From NCBI RefSeq assembly GCF_963422355.1, contig NC_085099.1, positions 5,757,125 through 5,821,124 on the forward strand: a stretch of DNA of 64,000 bases, in the 5' to 3' direction. Made by a program: the position numbers and the translations under genes. The number at the start of each line of letters is the position of its first letter. Position 1 is the first letter of the stretch. Of this stretch, positions 38,868 through 49,332 are shown one piece after another. Source of the DNA: Corticium candelabrum. Lineage: Eukaryota; Porifera; Homoscleromorpha; Homosclerophorida; Plakinidae. Below the pieces are notes generated by a model. It saw only the letters and a list, made by a program, of their open reading frames with translations, searched no databases and was not told where the DNA came from.

Positions 38868-41512
38868 CAGGGCCGGCGGAGCCTGTAAGGTTGGTCCGGC
38901 CATGGCCGGACCAATATTTAAAAGTAGTAGTTCCACCAGGAGACAAAAGCAAAGAACTTTCGGTAAACGGTATAGGTAATTAAATATATTTGTATTTAAT
39001 TGTCCTGCTGGTGGAGGAAAGGAAAGAATTCTATCAGCGGTTAATTACTGGCAGGACCAAATCGAAATAACTCACCAAGTCCATGTTAGACTGTCAGTGT
39101 GCCTGAAGTAGGCGGAAACGTTCCGGAAGTCATTAGGAAGACGACTTACCGAAAGTAGTAGGTGTGCCCCAGTCAGGTAAGAGCTCAGCACATGCGTGAT
39201 CACTGGACAAGATGTCGTCTTCTACAGAATCTGCTCAGTTCTGTCTACCTGAAGTTCCAAGTCAGCCGTATCAGCCAATGTCCGGTTTCGTCTTTCCAAA
39301 GCATACCTTCGGTAAGAAAGTAGTCGTCAGACGATCGTGTCAGTCGCATTGGTTTGAGAAGTGGAAATCGCTGCACTATTCCACTAAGGATGATGTCGTC
39401 GTCTGCCACGTGTGTGTGGTAGCGTTGCAGTCGAAGAAAATCAAGTGGCAGAAAGGGGATCCTTCCTTTGTATCAAAGGGTTTTCCACCTGGAAGGAAGC
39501 CACGGTGGCATTCCAATCTCATGAATCGTCGTCTTGCCACAGGGAGGCAATGCAAATGATCGTTGAATTGCCCAAAACTTGCCCAGATGTAGGTGAGATG
39601 CTGTCTAGAGAGCACGCAACTGAGAAGGGACAGAACAGAGAGTGTTTACTCAAGATCATCTCCAATTTGAAGTTTTTAGCCAGACAGGGATTACCGGTCG
39701 AGGAGATGAGAATAAGACTGACTCTAACTTTATTTAGTTACTGAAGTTACGTCGTCAAGATGATCCTCTACTAAAATGCTGGCTGATTAGAAAGTCAAGC
39801 AAATATGTATCTCGTAACATGCAAAATGAGTTCATAAAAATCATGGCATTGTCTATTCTTCGAGAAATAGCTGAATGTATGCAGAAGTCTACATTTTTCT
39901 CCCTCATGTGTGACGAATGCACAGACTCATCCAACAGAGAGCAGCTGGTATTATGTATTCGCTGGCTTGATCATGGCAATGTAAAGCCACAAGAAGATGT
40001 CATTGGTATGTACCAGATTGATGACATCTCAGCACATACCATTGTCAGTGTCATCAGAGATATGTTGGTGCGCATGAACTTCTCACTGTCAAGATGTCGA
40101 GGGCAATGCTATGATGGTGCTGCCAACATGAAGGGTGGGAATACCGGTGTTGCAAAGCAGCTATTGGATGAAGAACCCCGAGCTTTATATACCCATTGTT
40201 ACTGGCACGCTTTGAACTTGGCTGTTGGGGATGCTGTAAAACATTACAAAGTGGTGAAGGATGCACTGGACACCACTTATGAAGTCTCAAAGCTTGTGAA
40301 GTACTCTCCAAAAAGGGATACTGCTTTGCAAACGTTGAAGGAAAGTCTTGCAGCAGACACCCCTGGTTTCCGCACATTGTGTCCAACAAGGTGGACGGTC
40401 AGGCAGACTCTTTGAAGTCAGTAATTGATAACTACTGTGTTCTGCAGGAGCTTTGGGAGATGTCAAAAGACTACGTTTCTGATCCTGCTATCAAGGGCCG
40501 CATCATTGGCGCTCAATTCCAGTTTAAAACGTTTCGATATTTGTTTGGGGTTGCTTTGGGACAACTAATTCTGAGGCATAGTGATAACTTGAGGAAGACC
40601 CTACAATCACCCAAGTTGTCTGCTGCTGAGGGTCAACGGATAGTTTTGATGACTGTTGCAACTCTGCACGTGCTCAGAGACGACACACAGTTCGATCTTT
40701 TCTGGAAGAGTCTTCAAGAGACAAGGACTAAATTAGATGTTGATGACCCCAGAAAGAAGACAGTTCCAAGGCGATATGAGGAGGGCAGTGCTGAACCTGA
40801 GTTTTTCGATGTTTGCAAGCAATTTTATTGCCAGCAATATTACGAAGCACTCGATTTAATTGTGAATGCTATTCAAGCCAGGTTTGATCAACCCGGATTC
40901 AAAATGTACCGCAACTTGCAGGACCTTTTGCTAAAGGCTGTCAAGGGTGACGATTATAGCGAATGCCTCAACCATGTCACTTCATTGTATCATGACGATT
41001 TAGATGCCCAACAACTGCAGCTTCATCTTGAAATTTTGCAAGCCAACTTTGGTCTCGTAGACAAGACTTCTGTGACAGTGTGTGACATTAGGGACTACAT
41101 CTTGAGTTTATCTCCTTAGGAAAGGGATTTGATGTCGGAAGTAGTCTCCGTCCTTAAACTCATTATGGTCTTGCCATCTACCAACACCGTCAGTGAGAGG
41201 TCATTTAGTGCCCTCAAGAGATTGGAAAGGTACCTTAGGAGTACAATGAAGCAGGATAGATTAAATCACCTACTCTTGCTGTATGTGCACAAGGATCGTA
41301 CTGATTCGCTGTCGCTGACACATGTAGTTGAACAGTTTGTCAATAGTTCTGAACATCGATTATCAGTATTTGGACAGTTCTCGTAGCTTTATAGTGTTGT
41401 TAGTCTTGAGTTAAGAGGATTTTGCATTAGACTCGTATTGTGTCACGTGACCTGCCCCGCCCTTTAGCGTGCGTTAGACCTGATCAATCTAAATTTGCTT
41501 CCGCCGGCCCTG
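38868..41512 (+). mobile_element. hAT-superfamily transposon (ZMYM1-like), 2.6 kb
   Basis: The ends are inverted, CAGGGCCGGCGGA...TCCGCCGGCCCTG. ATATA flanks both sides (38863-38867 and 41513-41517). This is shorter than the usual 8-bp hAT duplication, so the exact family is open. The insertion lies in the satellite just right of Gypsy-1. It contains a damaged transposase on the + strand. Confidence 0.85.
39212..41386 (+). pseudogene. hAT/ZMYM1-like transposase, frameshifted
   Basis: Starts MSSSTESAQFCLPEVPSQPY. Order of parts: a TTF-type zinc-finger region (HWFEKWKSLHY, then VVCHVC), a DUF4371-type RNase-H core (SLMCDECTDSSNREQLVL, GQCYDGAANMKG, THCYWHALNLAVGD, CPTRW), and a C-terminal hAT dimerisation segment (TNTVSERSFSALKRLERYLR) ending at 41386. 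Frame changes near 39,470, 39,745 and 40,395 and a TAG at about 41,118 break the reading frame. The residues of the core motifs are otherwise well kept, suggesting recent decay. Confidence 0.85.
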
Positions 41513-41517
41513 ATATA

Positions 41518-41850
41518 GTGTGAAGCCGCATCAAATTTGGCGCCAAATATTTTGTTTCAGGAGTCGGTGATTTGCCTGCTTAGGCTACGACGCATGCGCC
41601 AACCTACCATATAAAGTGTGAAGCCGTATCAAATTGGCGCCAAATATTTTGTTTCAAGAGTCGGTGATTTGCCCTGCTTAGGCTGCGACGCATGCACCAA
41701 CCTACCGTATAAAGTGTGAAGCCGCATCAAATTTGGCGCCAAATATTCTGTTACAGGAGTCGGTGATTTGCCCTGCTTAGGCTACGACGCATGCGTACAC
41801 ATACCATATATGGTGCAACTTAAATTAAATTTGGCGCCAAATATTCTGTG
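41518..41850. repeat. ~98-bp satellite array, right side of the insertions
   Basis: Units start at 41518, 41616 and 41714 (spacing 98 bp), plus a more diverged fourth. Each contains the palindromic TTTGGCGCCAAA and the phrase GTGATTTGCCCTGCTTAGGC. The array is the right-hand continuation of 34353-34443. Confidence 0.9.
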
Positions 41851-41881
41851 CGGAAATCCAGTAATTCGCCCGGTGAAACAA

Positions 41882-42216
41882 ATGAGAAAGTACACCGAAA
41901 AAGACATTTTAGTGTTTCTCAAGACTGGAGAAAAGCCAGGAATCCTGACATCAAACCAGAAGTGCTCATTCAGCCGTCAAGCTCGCTCATTCAAACTAGA
42001 TCGTACACTTATTACCAAGTACAACGTTGTGACTTTGAATAACTTACAAATTAGATGACTATACAACGTGTCAGTCTGCAAAATTACAATTGTACGGAAT
42101 ATAAACAGGAGTACATAGTAGAATTCAATTTATAATTGATTTAAAACAAACATTAGAACTATTCAACACATCTATCTATCTAGAACAGTTCCCTGCTGTA
42201 GCCTTGAAGTTGTGCT

Positions 42217-42257
<41 letters not shown>

Positions 42258-44719
42258 GCTGCTGCTGCAGCTGAATAGACAAATAGAAACTTGTAAACAC
42301 CCATAAACTTATGAAACGTCTCACGCTAGAAGAGTGTTACTAGACACTAAGACTAGTCTTAACTAGATTTTTCCACCTCCACCTTAACATACACATAACA
42401 GAAACCGATAACAAGCAGTCTAGCAGTTAGACAGCGTATGAGCACTGCGCAGTATAACTCAGACTTACATAAACAATGCTTAGATGTTTGATTAATACTT
42501 TATTGACTTGATCAACAACAGTCAACATCAGCCGTTAAATTGACTGATTGCTATATTTGATTGTCAAAATCAGTGGCACATAAACGTCTTGTGATTAAAT
42601 TTATTGTCATACCTATAGATTCTGGTCAACTTTTCTACATTGGACCTAAAGGTAAAGCCAACCGACATGTTCTAATAACTGACAGAGAAAGGAGGCTGGC
42701 CTTTACCCACTGTCACGACTCCCCTCAATTGAGGTGGTCATATGGAACATGATAAAACATTACAAAAGATAAACTCTCGCTATTACTGGTCTGGATTGTA
42801 TGTTGATGTACTGCAATGGATTGCTGAATGTGCAAAATGTCAATAATTTGAGCAGATAAAAACTGTAGCACCACAGCTAAAGCCGATAAACACAAGTGGC
42901 CCCTGGGAAGTGGTGGGAATTAACCTAATAGGACCATTTAATGTAACAGCACAAGGAAACCGCTTCATACTGACCTGCACTTGTTTATGGAGCAAGCTCC
43001 CTGTAGCCTATTCAATTCCTGACAAGTCAGCAACTTCAGTCGCTAGCAAACTTGTCAAGATGTTCTGGCAGTATGGACCTCCTCAAAGGATCATCACAGA
43101 TAATGGTAGGGAGTTTGTTAATCATTGCAATGACTTTCTTTTTGAAAAGTTTGGTGTTCGCCAAGCTGTGACCCTTGCATATCATCCACAAACAAATGGT
43201 CAAGATGAGAGAACCAACCAGACGTTGAAACGAAGACTGGGCAAGTTAGCAAATGAACAACAAGACAACTGGGATGAAGACCTGGAAACAATTCTATTCG
43301 CCATTCGTTCCAGCATTTCACAGGCAACAAAATTCACCCCTTTCTTCTGATGTTTTGCGGAGAAGCCAGGCAGATTTCAGACATGCTCTTTGCTGATACA
43401 GAATGTGCTGCAGCCATGCCTCAAAGTGTTACAGAAAAGCAAGCAGAAGAACGCATGGAGTTTTGCCAACAGATAGGGCAACGCGTTAAAGTGGACATCG
43501 AAAGAGCACAGGCAAAAATGAAGAGGAATTATGAAGCCAGGGTGTTGAAAGGTACAAAGTGCTTTACATTTAAAGTGGGTGATGTTGTCCTTGTCAAGAA
43601 CCAAAGAACAGCTGGAAGAAAAGGATGGAAAACTGGAACCAGATTGAAAAGAACCCTACACCATCACAGAAATAAGTGAAAGTTATGCCTACGTACAAAA
43701 TTCACAAGGAAAACCGCTGGCCAATAGAGTGTCTCGTGAACACCTCAAGCCTTTTGTAAACAGTGCGATTCCAGTCCAGATGTTGACACCTTCAGTTTCC
43801 TCCAAAGAAGATTCTTCAACAACAGTAGTTGAAGATCCCACTGAATTGTCAATATTGCATGAAACACTTCCTGCAACCCGTACTGTGCCGCTTGGTCTAA
43901 CAGCAAGTAGAAAAAGAAGAATGAAAAGTGGAAGGGGTTCTTGTGTCAAGAGGTTAAGGCCATTAGAGAAGACAAACCTTGTGAAATGCTTATCACCTAC
44001 TGTCTACACGTCAATTCTGCAATCCAATTACTGGCTGAATGACGAAACAATTGACTATGCACAAGAACTGTTATCAACTCAGTTTCCTAACATCGATGAT
44101 TTCCAGGCAACTGTAGCTCTTGCTGGTAGTTCAGTGGGTGGTTACATTCCTACCCCTACTAATAAATTCGTTCAAATCGTTCACATCAATGGCAATCATT
44201 GGATGACAATTTCAAATGTTTTGTCAACAAACCCAGATACTTTTCAGTGGTATGACAGTCTTGTGAATCCAAGTAATCTCCCTCAAATCCCGCAAAGATA
44301 GCTGCAGCAATGCTTTTTGGCGCAGCTGAGAGACTGGTTGTAGACATAATAAACATACAACAGCAGAAAGGAGGTTCGGATTGTGAATTGTTTGCAATTG
44401 CAAATTCAACTGCACTGTGTCATGGTACTGATCCCAGTGCATTGTTTGGAAGGAGATGAGGAAGCACTTGCATTCTTTCATTACACAAGGCCAACTCGAC
44501 CTGTTTCCTCATGACATCATAGTTCACTCTAAAGAAGGAAGAATTAAACTGCAGCACAATATACCTCTATGCTGTCACTGCAGACAACCGGACACAAATG
44601 AGGCCATGATACAGTGTGGAACATGCAAGAAATGGTACCACCCAGAGTTTGAGAACAAGGGCAACATTCCAGTGAACAATACCACCGAAATGGTATGCAG
44701 CCGGTGCAGTACAGTATAA
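41882..44719 (+). pseudogene. Ginger1-like transposon gene: integrase, Ulp1-type protease, PHD finger
   Basis: Coding blocks: 41882-42020 (MRKYTEKDILVFLKTGEKPG, N-terminal helix region), about 42620-42850 (H2C2 zinc region with ECAKCQ), 42850-43350 (integrase core), 43350-43740 (GPY/F-like tail with VGDVVLVKNQ), 43980-44460 (Ulp1/C48 fold: HINGNHWMTI, WYDSL, GSDCELFAIANS give His, Asp and Cys) and 44560-44719 (PHD finger: CCHCRQ, CGTCKKWYH, CSRC). No reverse transcriptase or gag is found, and integrase with Ulp1 and PHD is the make-up I recall for Ginger1 DNA transposons. It is inactive: a frameshift in the zinc region, TAA after ECAKCQ, GINLIGPF where the first catalytic Asp should be, and a stop at 44301 before the protease Cys. 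Ends were not identified. Confidence 0.72.
42218..42268. repeat. (TTG)n microsatellite
   Basis: About 17 TTG units, within what is probably an intron of the Ginger1-like gene. Confidence 0.95.
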
Positions 44720-44939
44720 GGATAAAACCGTATGCAAGTGTGAACATGGTACCTATAGCTGACTAAAATCTATATTGTTCCTTATCCTTCCAAAGCAATT
44801 TGACACGGTCACCATAAGAAAGTTTCAGTTTGAGTAACCTAGCTAAAATAGGAAATATGCTATAGATCATTATTCGCGGACATTCAATCAATATGTGGAA
44901 AAGTCTTTCATTCTACTGGTTCATCATGCATAAACTAGG

Positions 44940-45000
44940 ACTCTCTCTCTCCCTCCCTCCCTCCCTCCCTCCCTCCCTACCTCCCTCCCTCCCTCCCTCC

Positions 45001-45069
<69 letters not shown>

Positions 45070-45116
45070 ACACACACGTACACACACAAAATGCATGCAC
45101 ACATGTGCACACACAT

Positions 45117-45165
<49 letters not shown>
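44940..45165. repeat. Compound (CCCT)n-(CT)n-(AC)n microsatellite
   Basis: Three simple-repeat types follow one another; the ORFs across it are artefacts. Confidence 0.96.
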
Positions 45166-45166
<1 letters not shown>

Positions 45167-45251
45167 TTGACCACATAACTACCCCATCTGCTTTAGTTGC
45201 CTTAGCCAACCAGATTGAAAGGCTCACAATGCTCAGCTATCTAGGTCACGC

Positions 45252-45355
<104 letters not shown>

Positions 45356-45557
45356 GAGTGTCCACAAATACACATGTACTATCTAGAAACAGATGGATCA
45401 TACCTTAGATATATAACTAATTTGCAATATTTGGACAGAGGTAGAGATGATACTCGTATATATACTCCAGACATCCTAATTATACGTCAATCTATTGCGG
45501 GCAAGCACAGCAAAGAAAATGATCAGCTCCTTACCTTTCCGAGACGAGCAAAAACTC

Positions 45558-47214
45558 TGTAGAGCGACGTCCCTGTTATCGGACACCATCAATCATCGGA
45601 CAGCCATGCAAGAAGTAAACGAAGTAAGACTGAGCTTTGCTAGAGGCCACAATAAGAAGAATTAGTAAAGACTGTGATTCCAGACGTGGGCTTCCAAAGG
45701 CTTGAAACGGTTATGCTAGGACGGTAAACGTGATCCTTCTCTGCGACCCCGGTCATCGGACATCACCATCATTCACCGGACACGACCTCCCCCATGAAAA
45801 CGCAAAGGCCATTCTGCAACTTCGCACCTGAGATAGGTTTATAGGTGACTAGCTAACACAACAACACTATCACAGTCTCCGTTTGCTACTCTCCAGGAGA
45901 GATAGCGCACGCTCATTGAATCGAGGTAACGCCCCTTTCGTCGGACAGTCTTTTTTTCTTTGCAGCACCAGTCTGCAGGCAATAATGTCATGAGAGAGAG
46001 TTGGAAGGAAATATCGTACGGCTCCCAATTCGTTTGACCTTTATTTGACTCAGCAACGGTTATTAGTGGAAACAGCTGAATTTTCTCTGCTGACAAGCTC
46101 ACTCTGTTGGCATCTACTAGCCCTCAGGTACTGTCTAGTCTTCCCAGCGTAAGAATTTGAACTCCTGAGTGTCTTGCAGCGCAACTGCACAGGCTTGATG
46201 CACCGGATGTAGCAGGCGATTTACGTCATCCATGTTCGAGCTTTGCGGTGAGCACATTCTCCCAACTCGCACAAGAACAGCCCGTGCTTTCCTTTCAAGG
46301 CCCCTAAATTGTTACTTGGCTCTGACTAAGAACTGTGCAGGTGTTTCTATTTCAGTTTGATATCTACCTTTGCCTGACCTTGCACCGTCACGAAGTGCAG
46401 CACGTCATCGTTGGTACAACCAGCTGTACTGAATGCAGGAACTTTGTTTACTATCAGAGCAGCTAGAATCTTCACCCCTGCTTCTCCTAGGTAAAGTTGA
46501 ATTAGATAACGTCAAGTCCTTGTCAACGCGCGCTACGCAGCGATAGACTTTCTTTGCAATGGGTAAAAGAGCGTTTAGCACTTCAATCCTGCCCTTTCAT
46601 CGGTTTCGGTTGTCGTCTTCTTTGTTGAATGGCTAGTTCGTTCAAGCGACATCTTTACACGTCTTAGTGGGGGCGTGGTTGTAGGAGAAATGACTCAGAA
46701 TTGCCATCAAGCACTCTAGGCAAGTGCTCTGCGTTCTGCGGCGTTTCAGATAGCTGAATTTAATCAACTGCAGTTATTTGAAACCTCGAGCTGTTGCTGA
46801 GAAGGTAGGAAGGCAAGAAAATGGGTGTCCGACGATTGGGCCGTTACCACGGGCGTTTGAGCGACTGTAACTCATACAGATCTTGGCTGACATGCAGGGT
46901 AACAACACAATTTGTAGGTAAAGAGTTGTTGATTAGCGTTATATAAGTAACTAGGCTGAAGGATGCGTGTGTGCAATATAAATGCTACTGTCCGGTGAAA
47001 GATGCGTTTGTCAGATGAACGGGGTATGCAAGGCTCCGCACAGTTTTCAATCTCATTCTAGGCAGAGAAGAGGTACAATGCTCTCTTTTGGTGTGCTCAA
47101 TTACAACTCGGATACCTACATTTATGATGTGTTAGGGACTGCGTTCAAAAACGGATAACTGAGAACTCGCGTCCGGAATATGATGGTGTCCGAGGAACGG
47201 GGCCGCGCTCTACA
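45558..47214. mobile_element. 1.66-kb element with inverted ends, no recognised protein
   Basis: The left end TGTAGAGCGACGTCCCTGTT continues to ATCGGACACCATC. The right end is its complement with changes (GATGGTGTCCGAGGAACGGG, then GCGCTCTACA). A second, internal pair of related words (TCATCGGACATCACC near 45750; TGTCCGGTGAAAGATG near 46990) also lies in inverted order. Interior ORFs are short and not recognisable. No target duplication is obvious. TGT...ACA ends occur in Ginger elements, but no integrase is inside. Confidence 0.65.
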
Positions 47215-47439
47215 ACAAATCAGTCATCAGGGCAAATCGCTAAAACAGAGCAAATCGCTGCGATTTACACTGCAGCGATCTACCCTGCGATGACTGCGCG
47301 TGCGTAGCTTGCCGCGTAGTCCAGGACAAATCACTGAAACAGAGTAAATCGCTGAGATTAGTGTACAGTGATTTGCCCTGCTTATCTAAGCGCATGCGCA
47401 GTTTTACACACAGCAGGGCAAATCGCTGGCAAGGCAAGT
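47215..47439. repeat. Dispersed AGGGCAAATCGCTG-type repeats
   Basis: Several copies, on both strands, of words like CAGGGCAAATCGCTG, related to the GATTTGCCCTGCTTA phrase of the 98-bp satellite. The same word resumes at 48383 right of the hAT fragment. Confidence 0.6.
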
Positions 47440-48382
47440 CAGGCCCGTAGGAAGCATGAAAAAATGGCCCGGCGAAAGATAAAATTAGTAGTTATATGCT
47501 GCGATTGATATTAATGTCTGAGACAAAAGCATTTCACTCAACATTAAAGAACAAAATCGTACAACCATCTAATTAGAAAGCAGTCAAGTCTTCACAGAAA
47601 CTGTTCCAAAACACTGTATTCCAGCATAATACATGGCCAGAACATCACATCGCACAGCAGAAAGAGTGACAAGAACTTCAACTGCTTCACGATGACACGC
47701 ACTCTTTACGTGGTTTTTAAATCCTGTGGTTGCATCTTTCCAGTTTGAAAATTCACGAGTAACCTTACCAATGAATACAATACTTGCTATAGACCAACAG
47801 CCTACTTCTGTATGTGCTAGAGTACTAACAAAAGCAGGATCCGGATTAGACTTGATCGGTTTGAGAGTCAATGCTTTCACGCACAGTTGACAAAACACGA
47901 CGTCGTCAGCCTCGTGGTAGTGAAGAAATGGCCACTGATGAAACCAAGATGGCCTGAAGCAACGCAAATCCGCCTTCTTCCCAAAGGGGCGCTTTGGAAA
48001 ATCGAAGTTCAGGGGTTGGTGAGGCTGGTTAAGAACGGCTTGATCATCAGGAAATTCTTTCGATGTGCTGGTCGCCATACTTAGAAGACTTAGGACAAAT
48101 CCCGGACGTGGCTTTGAACCCTTCTACTCTTACACTGCATTGTTGCAGCTAGTAAATAATTTCTGGTACATATCTCAATTTTAACAATATAATCAATGTC
48201 CACTGTGATTATTACATTTTTCTGTGCCTGATAACGTAGACAGAATAGAAAGTAAATAATATATTTTATTATCTATAGCTATATAACCGGAAGTCTAAGC
48301 CATTCTGCCGCTGCTGAAACTACAGTTTCTGAAAAATGGTCCGGAGAATGCCGGACCTGCCGGACCGCTTGCTACGGATCTG
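47440..48382 (-). mobile_element. Internally deleted hAT element, ~0.94 kb
   Basis: The ends resemble each other as inverted repeats (CAGGCCCGTAGGAAGC and, complemented, CAGATCCGTAGCAAGC). The flanks carry CAAATCGCTG on both sides, so it landed in the satellite-related repeat. Inside is only the N-terminal part of a hAT transposase. Confidence 0.65.
47584..48078 (-). pseudogene. hAT transposase N-terminal fragment (TTF-type zinc finger)
   Basis: Starts MATSTSKEFPDDQAVLNQPH. It aligns with the N-terminus of the transposase at 39212: both have FPKxxFGKK, WFxxWxxLHY, VVxCxxC and KDATTGFKNHVKSACHREA-type segments. The zinc-binding pairs remain. An unrelated tail after CHREAVEVLV marks the deletion point; DUF4371 and dimerisation parts are missing. 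Confidence 0.75.
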
Positions 48383-48441
48383 CAAATCGCTGTGACACCG
48401 GCGCAGCTGCAGTCATTGCAGTTACTAATACACACGAGAGG

Positions 48442-48648
48442 GATCTCCCAGCATGGGCAGAAACTTGCAAAAATGTTTTGCCTAGTTGACCATCATCTGC
48501 TGCTGCAGAGAGGGCCTTTTCCATTCTAGGCAACTCTTTCGGTGAGCGGCAAGAATCTTCCTTGCAAGATTACATAGAGTGTTCCATAATGCTTCAGTAC
48601 AATAGTCGTGGACTTGTGGTCAATGACACCGGTCATGTTGTCTGTTGA
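48442..48648 (+). pseudogene. Orphan hAT C-terminal dimerisation segment
   Basis: Reads DLPAWAETCKNVLP, a TGA, then SSAAAERAFSILGNSFGERQ and LQDYIECSIMLQYN before the stop at 48648. This is the typical hAT dimerisation end. The sequence differs from the 38868-41512 element, so it is another family. No matching body is next to it. Confidence 0.75.
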
Positions 48649-49332
48649 ATGATGTCTAGTAACTTTTGCTGATATGTGTACTAATGGCCCTACACTACTG
48701 GTAAATTAGCGGTAATTGGAATTATTTCATTCACTTCTTTCTATGTATACGGTTAATATTAAAGAGAATTTTCATGAGCATTTTAGGTAAATTCTGGAGA
48801 ATTCGAGAATGGAATTTTAGGTAAATTTTCTGGCACTGTTGGGCAAGGCCTATGCAGGAGTCTATACTCGCGACAGGTGCTGCCACCCGAAGGTGAGTCA
48901 CTAGACGTATATATGTCGCCTAAAATTCAAGTCTTTGTTGCTAACGTCTGTCAAATTTTGGCGACATGGCGACAACTTAATTAACACCCCTGATTATTAT
49001 GCAGTCAACGTTAAATTGACAGTTTGAATCCATCAGATGGTCAAGTTCGAGAGCATCTTTCCCCACACTAATCACGCAAGTTGATTTAAAAGCAAATTAC
49101 ATGCCATCCAGTCAACGCTTCACGTTTTCATGTGGGAGTAGATGGGACGCGCTTTAGCCAGGACACTGATGGAGAGGATCGACATTCACTGCTTGCTAGC
49201 CAACAAGTAAACTTTACTACTTTTAGGGTATTTCTCACTTCTCGCTCGAGCTATCTATGTTGAAATCTTGCATGGGATGCGTTGTTTGCAGTTTTGTAGG
49301 ACACAGACTTCCGGTTAGACAAAGAGCTACTC
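48649..49332. other. 5' flank of the chitin synthase gene
   Basis: No gene or clear repeat. It presumably contains the promoter and 5' UTR of the chitin synthase; I cannot place a TATA box or start site with confidence. Confidence 0.4.

Noticed and set aside
38855..38868. Eight-bp target duplication for the hAT element
   Set aside because: The eight bases on either side do not match; only ATATA is shared, so an 8-bp duplication is not claimed.
41882..44719. Gypsy or BEL retrotransposon
   Set aside because: No reverse transcriptase, RNase H, gag or LTR found around the integrase; Ulp1 and PHD domains follow instead.
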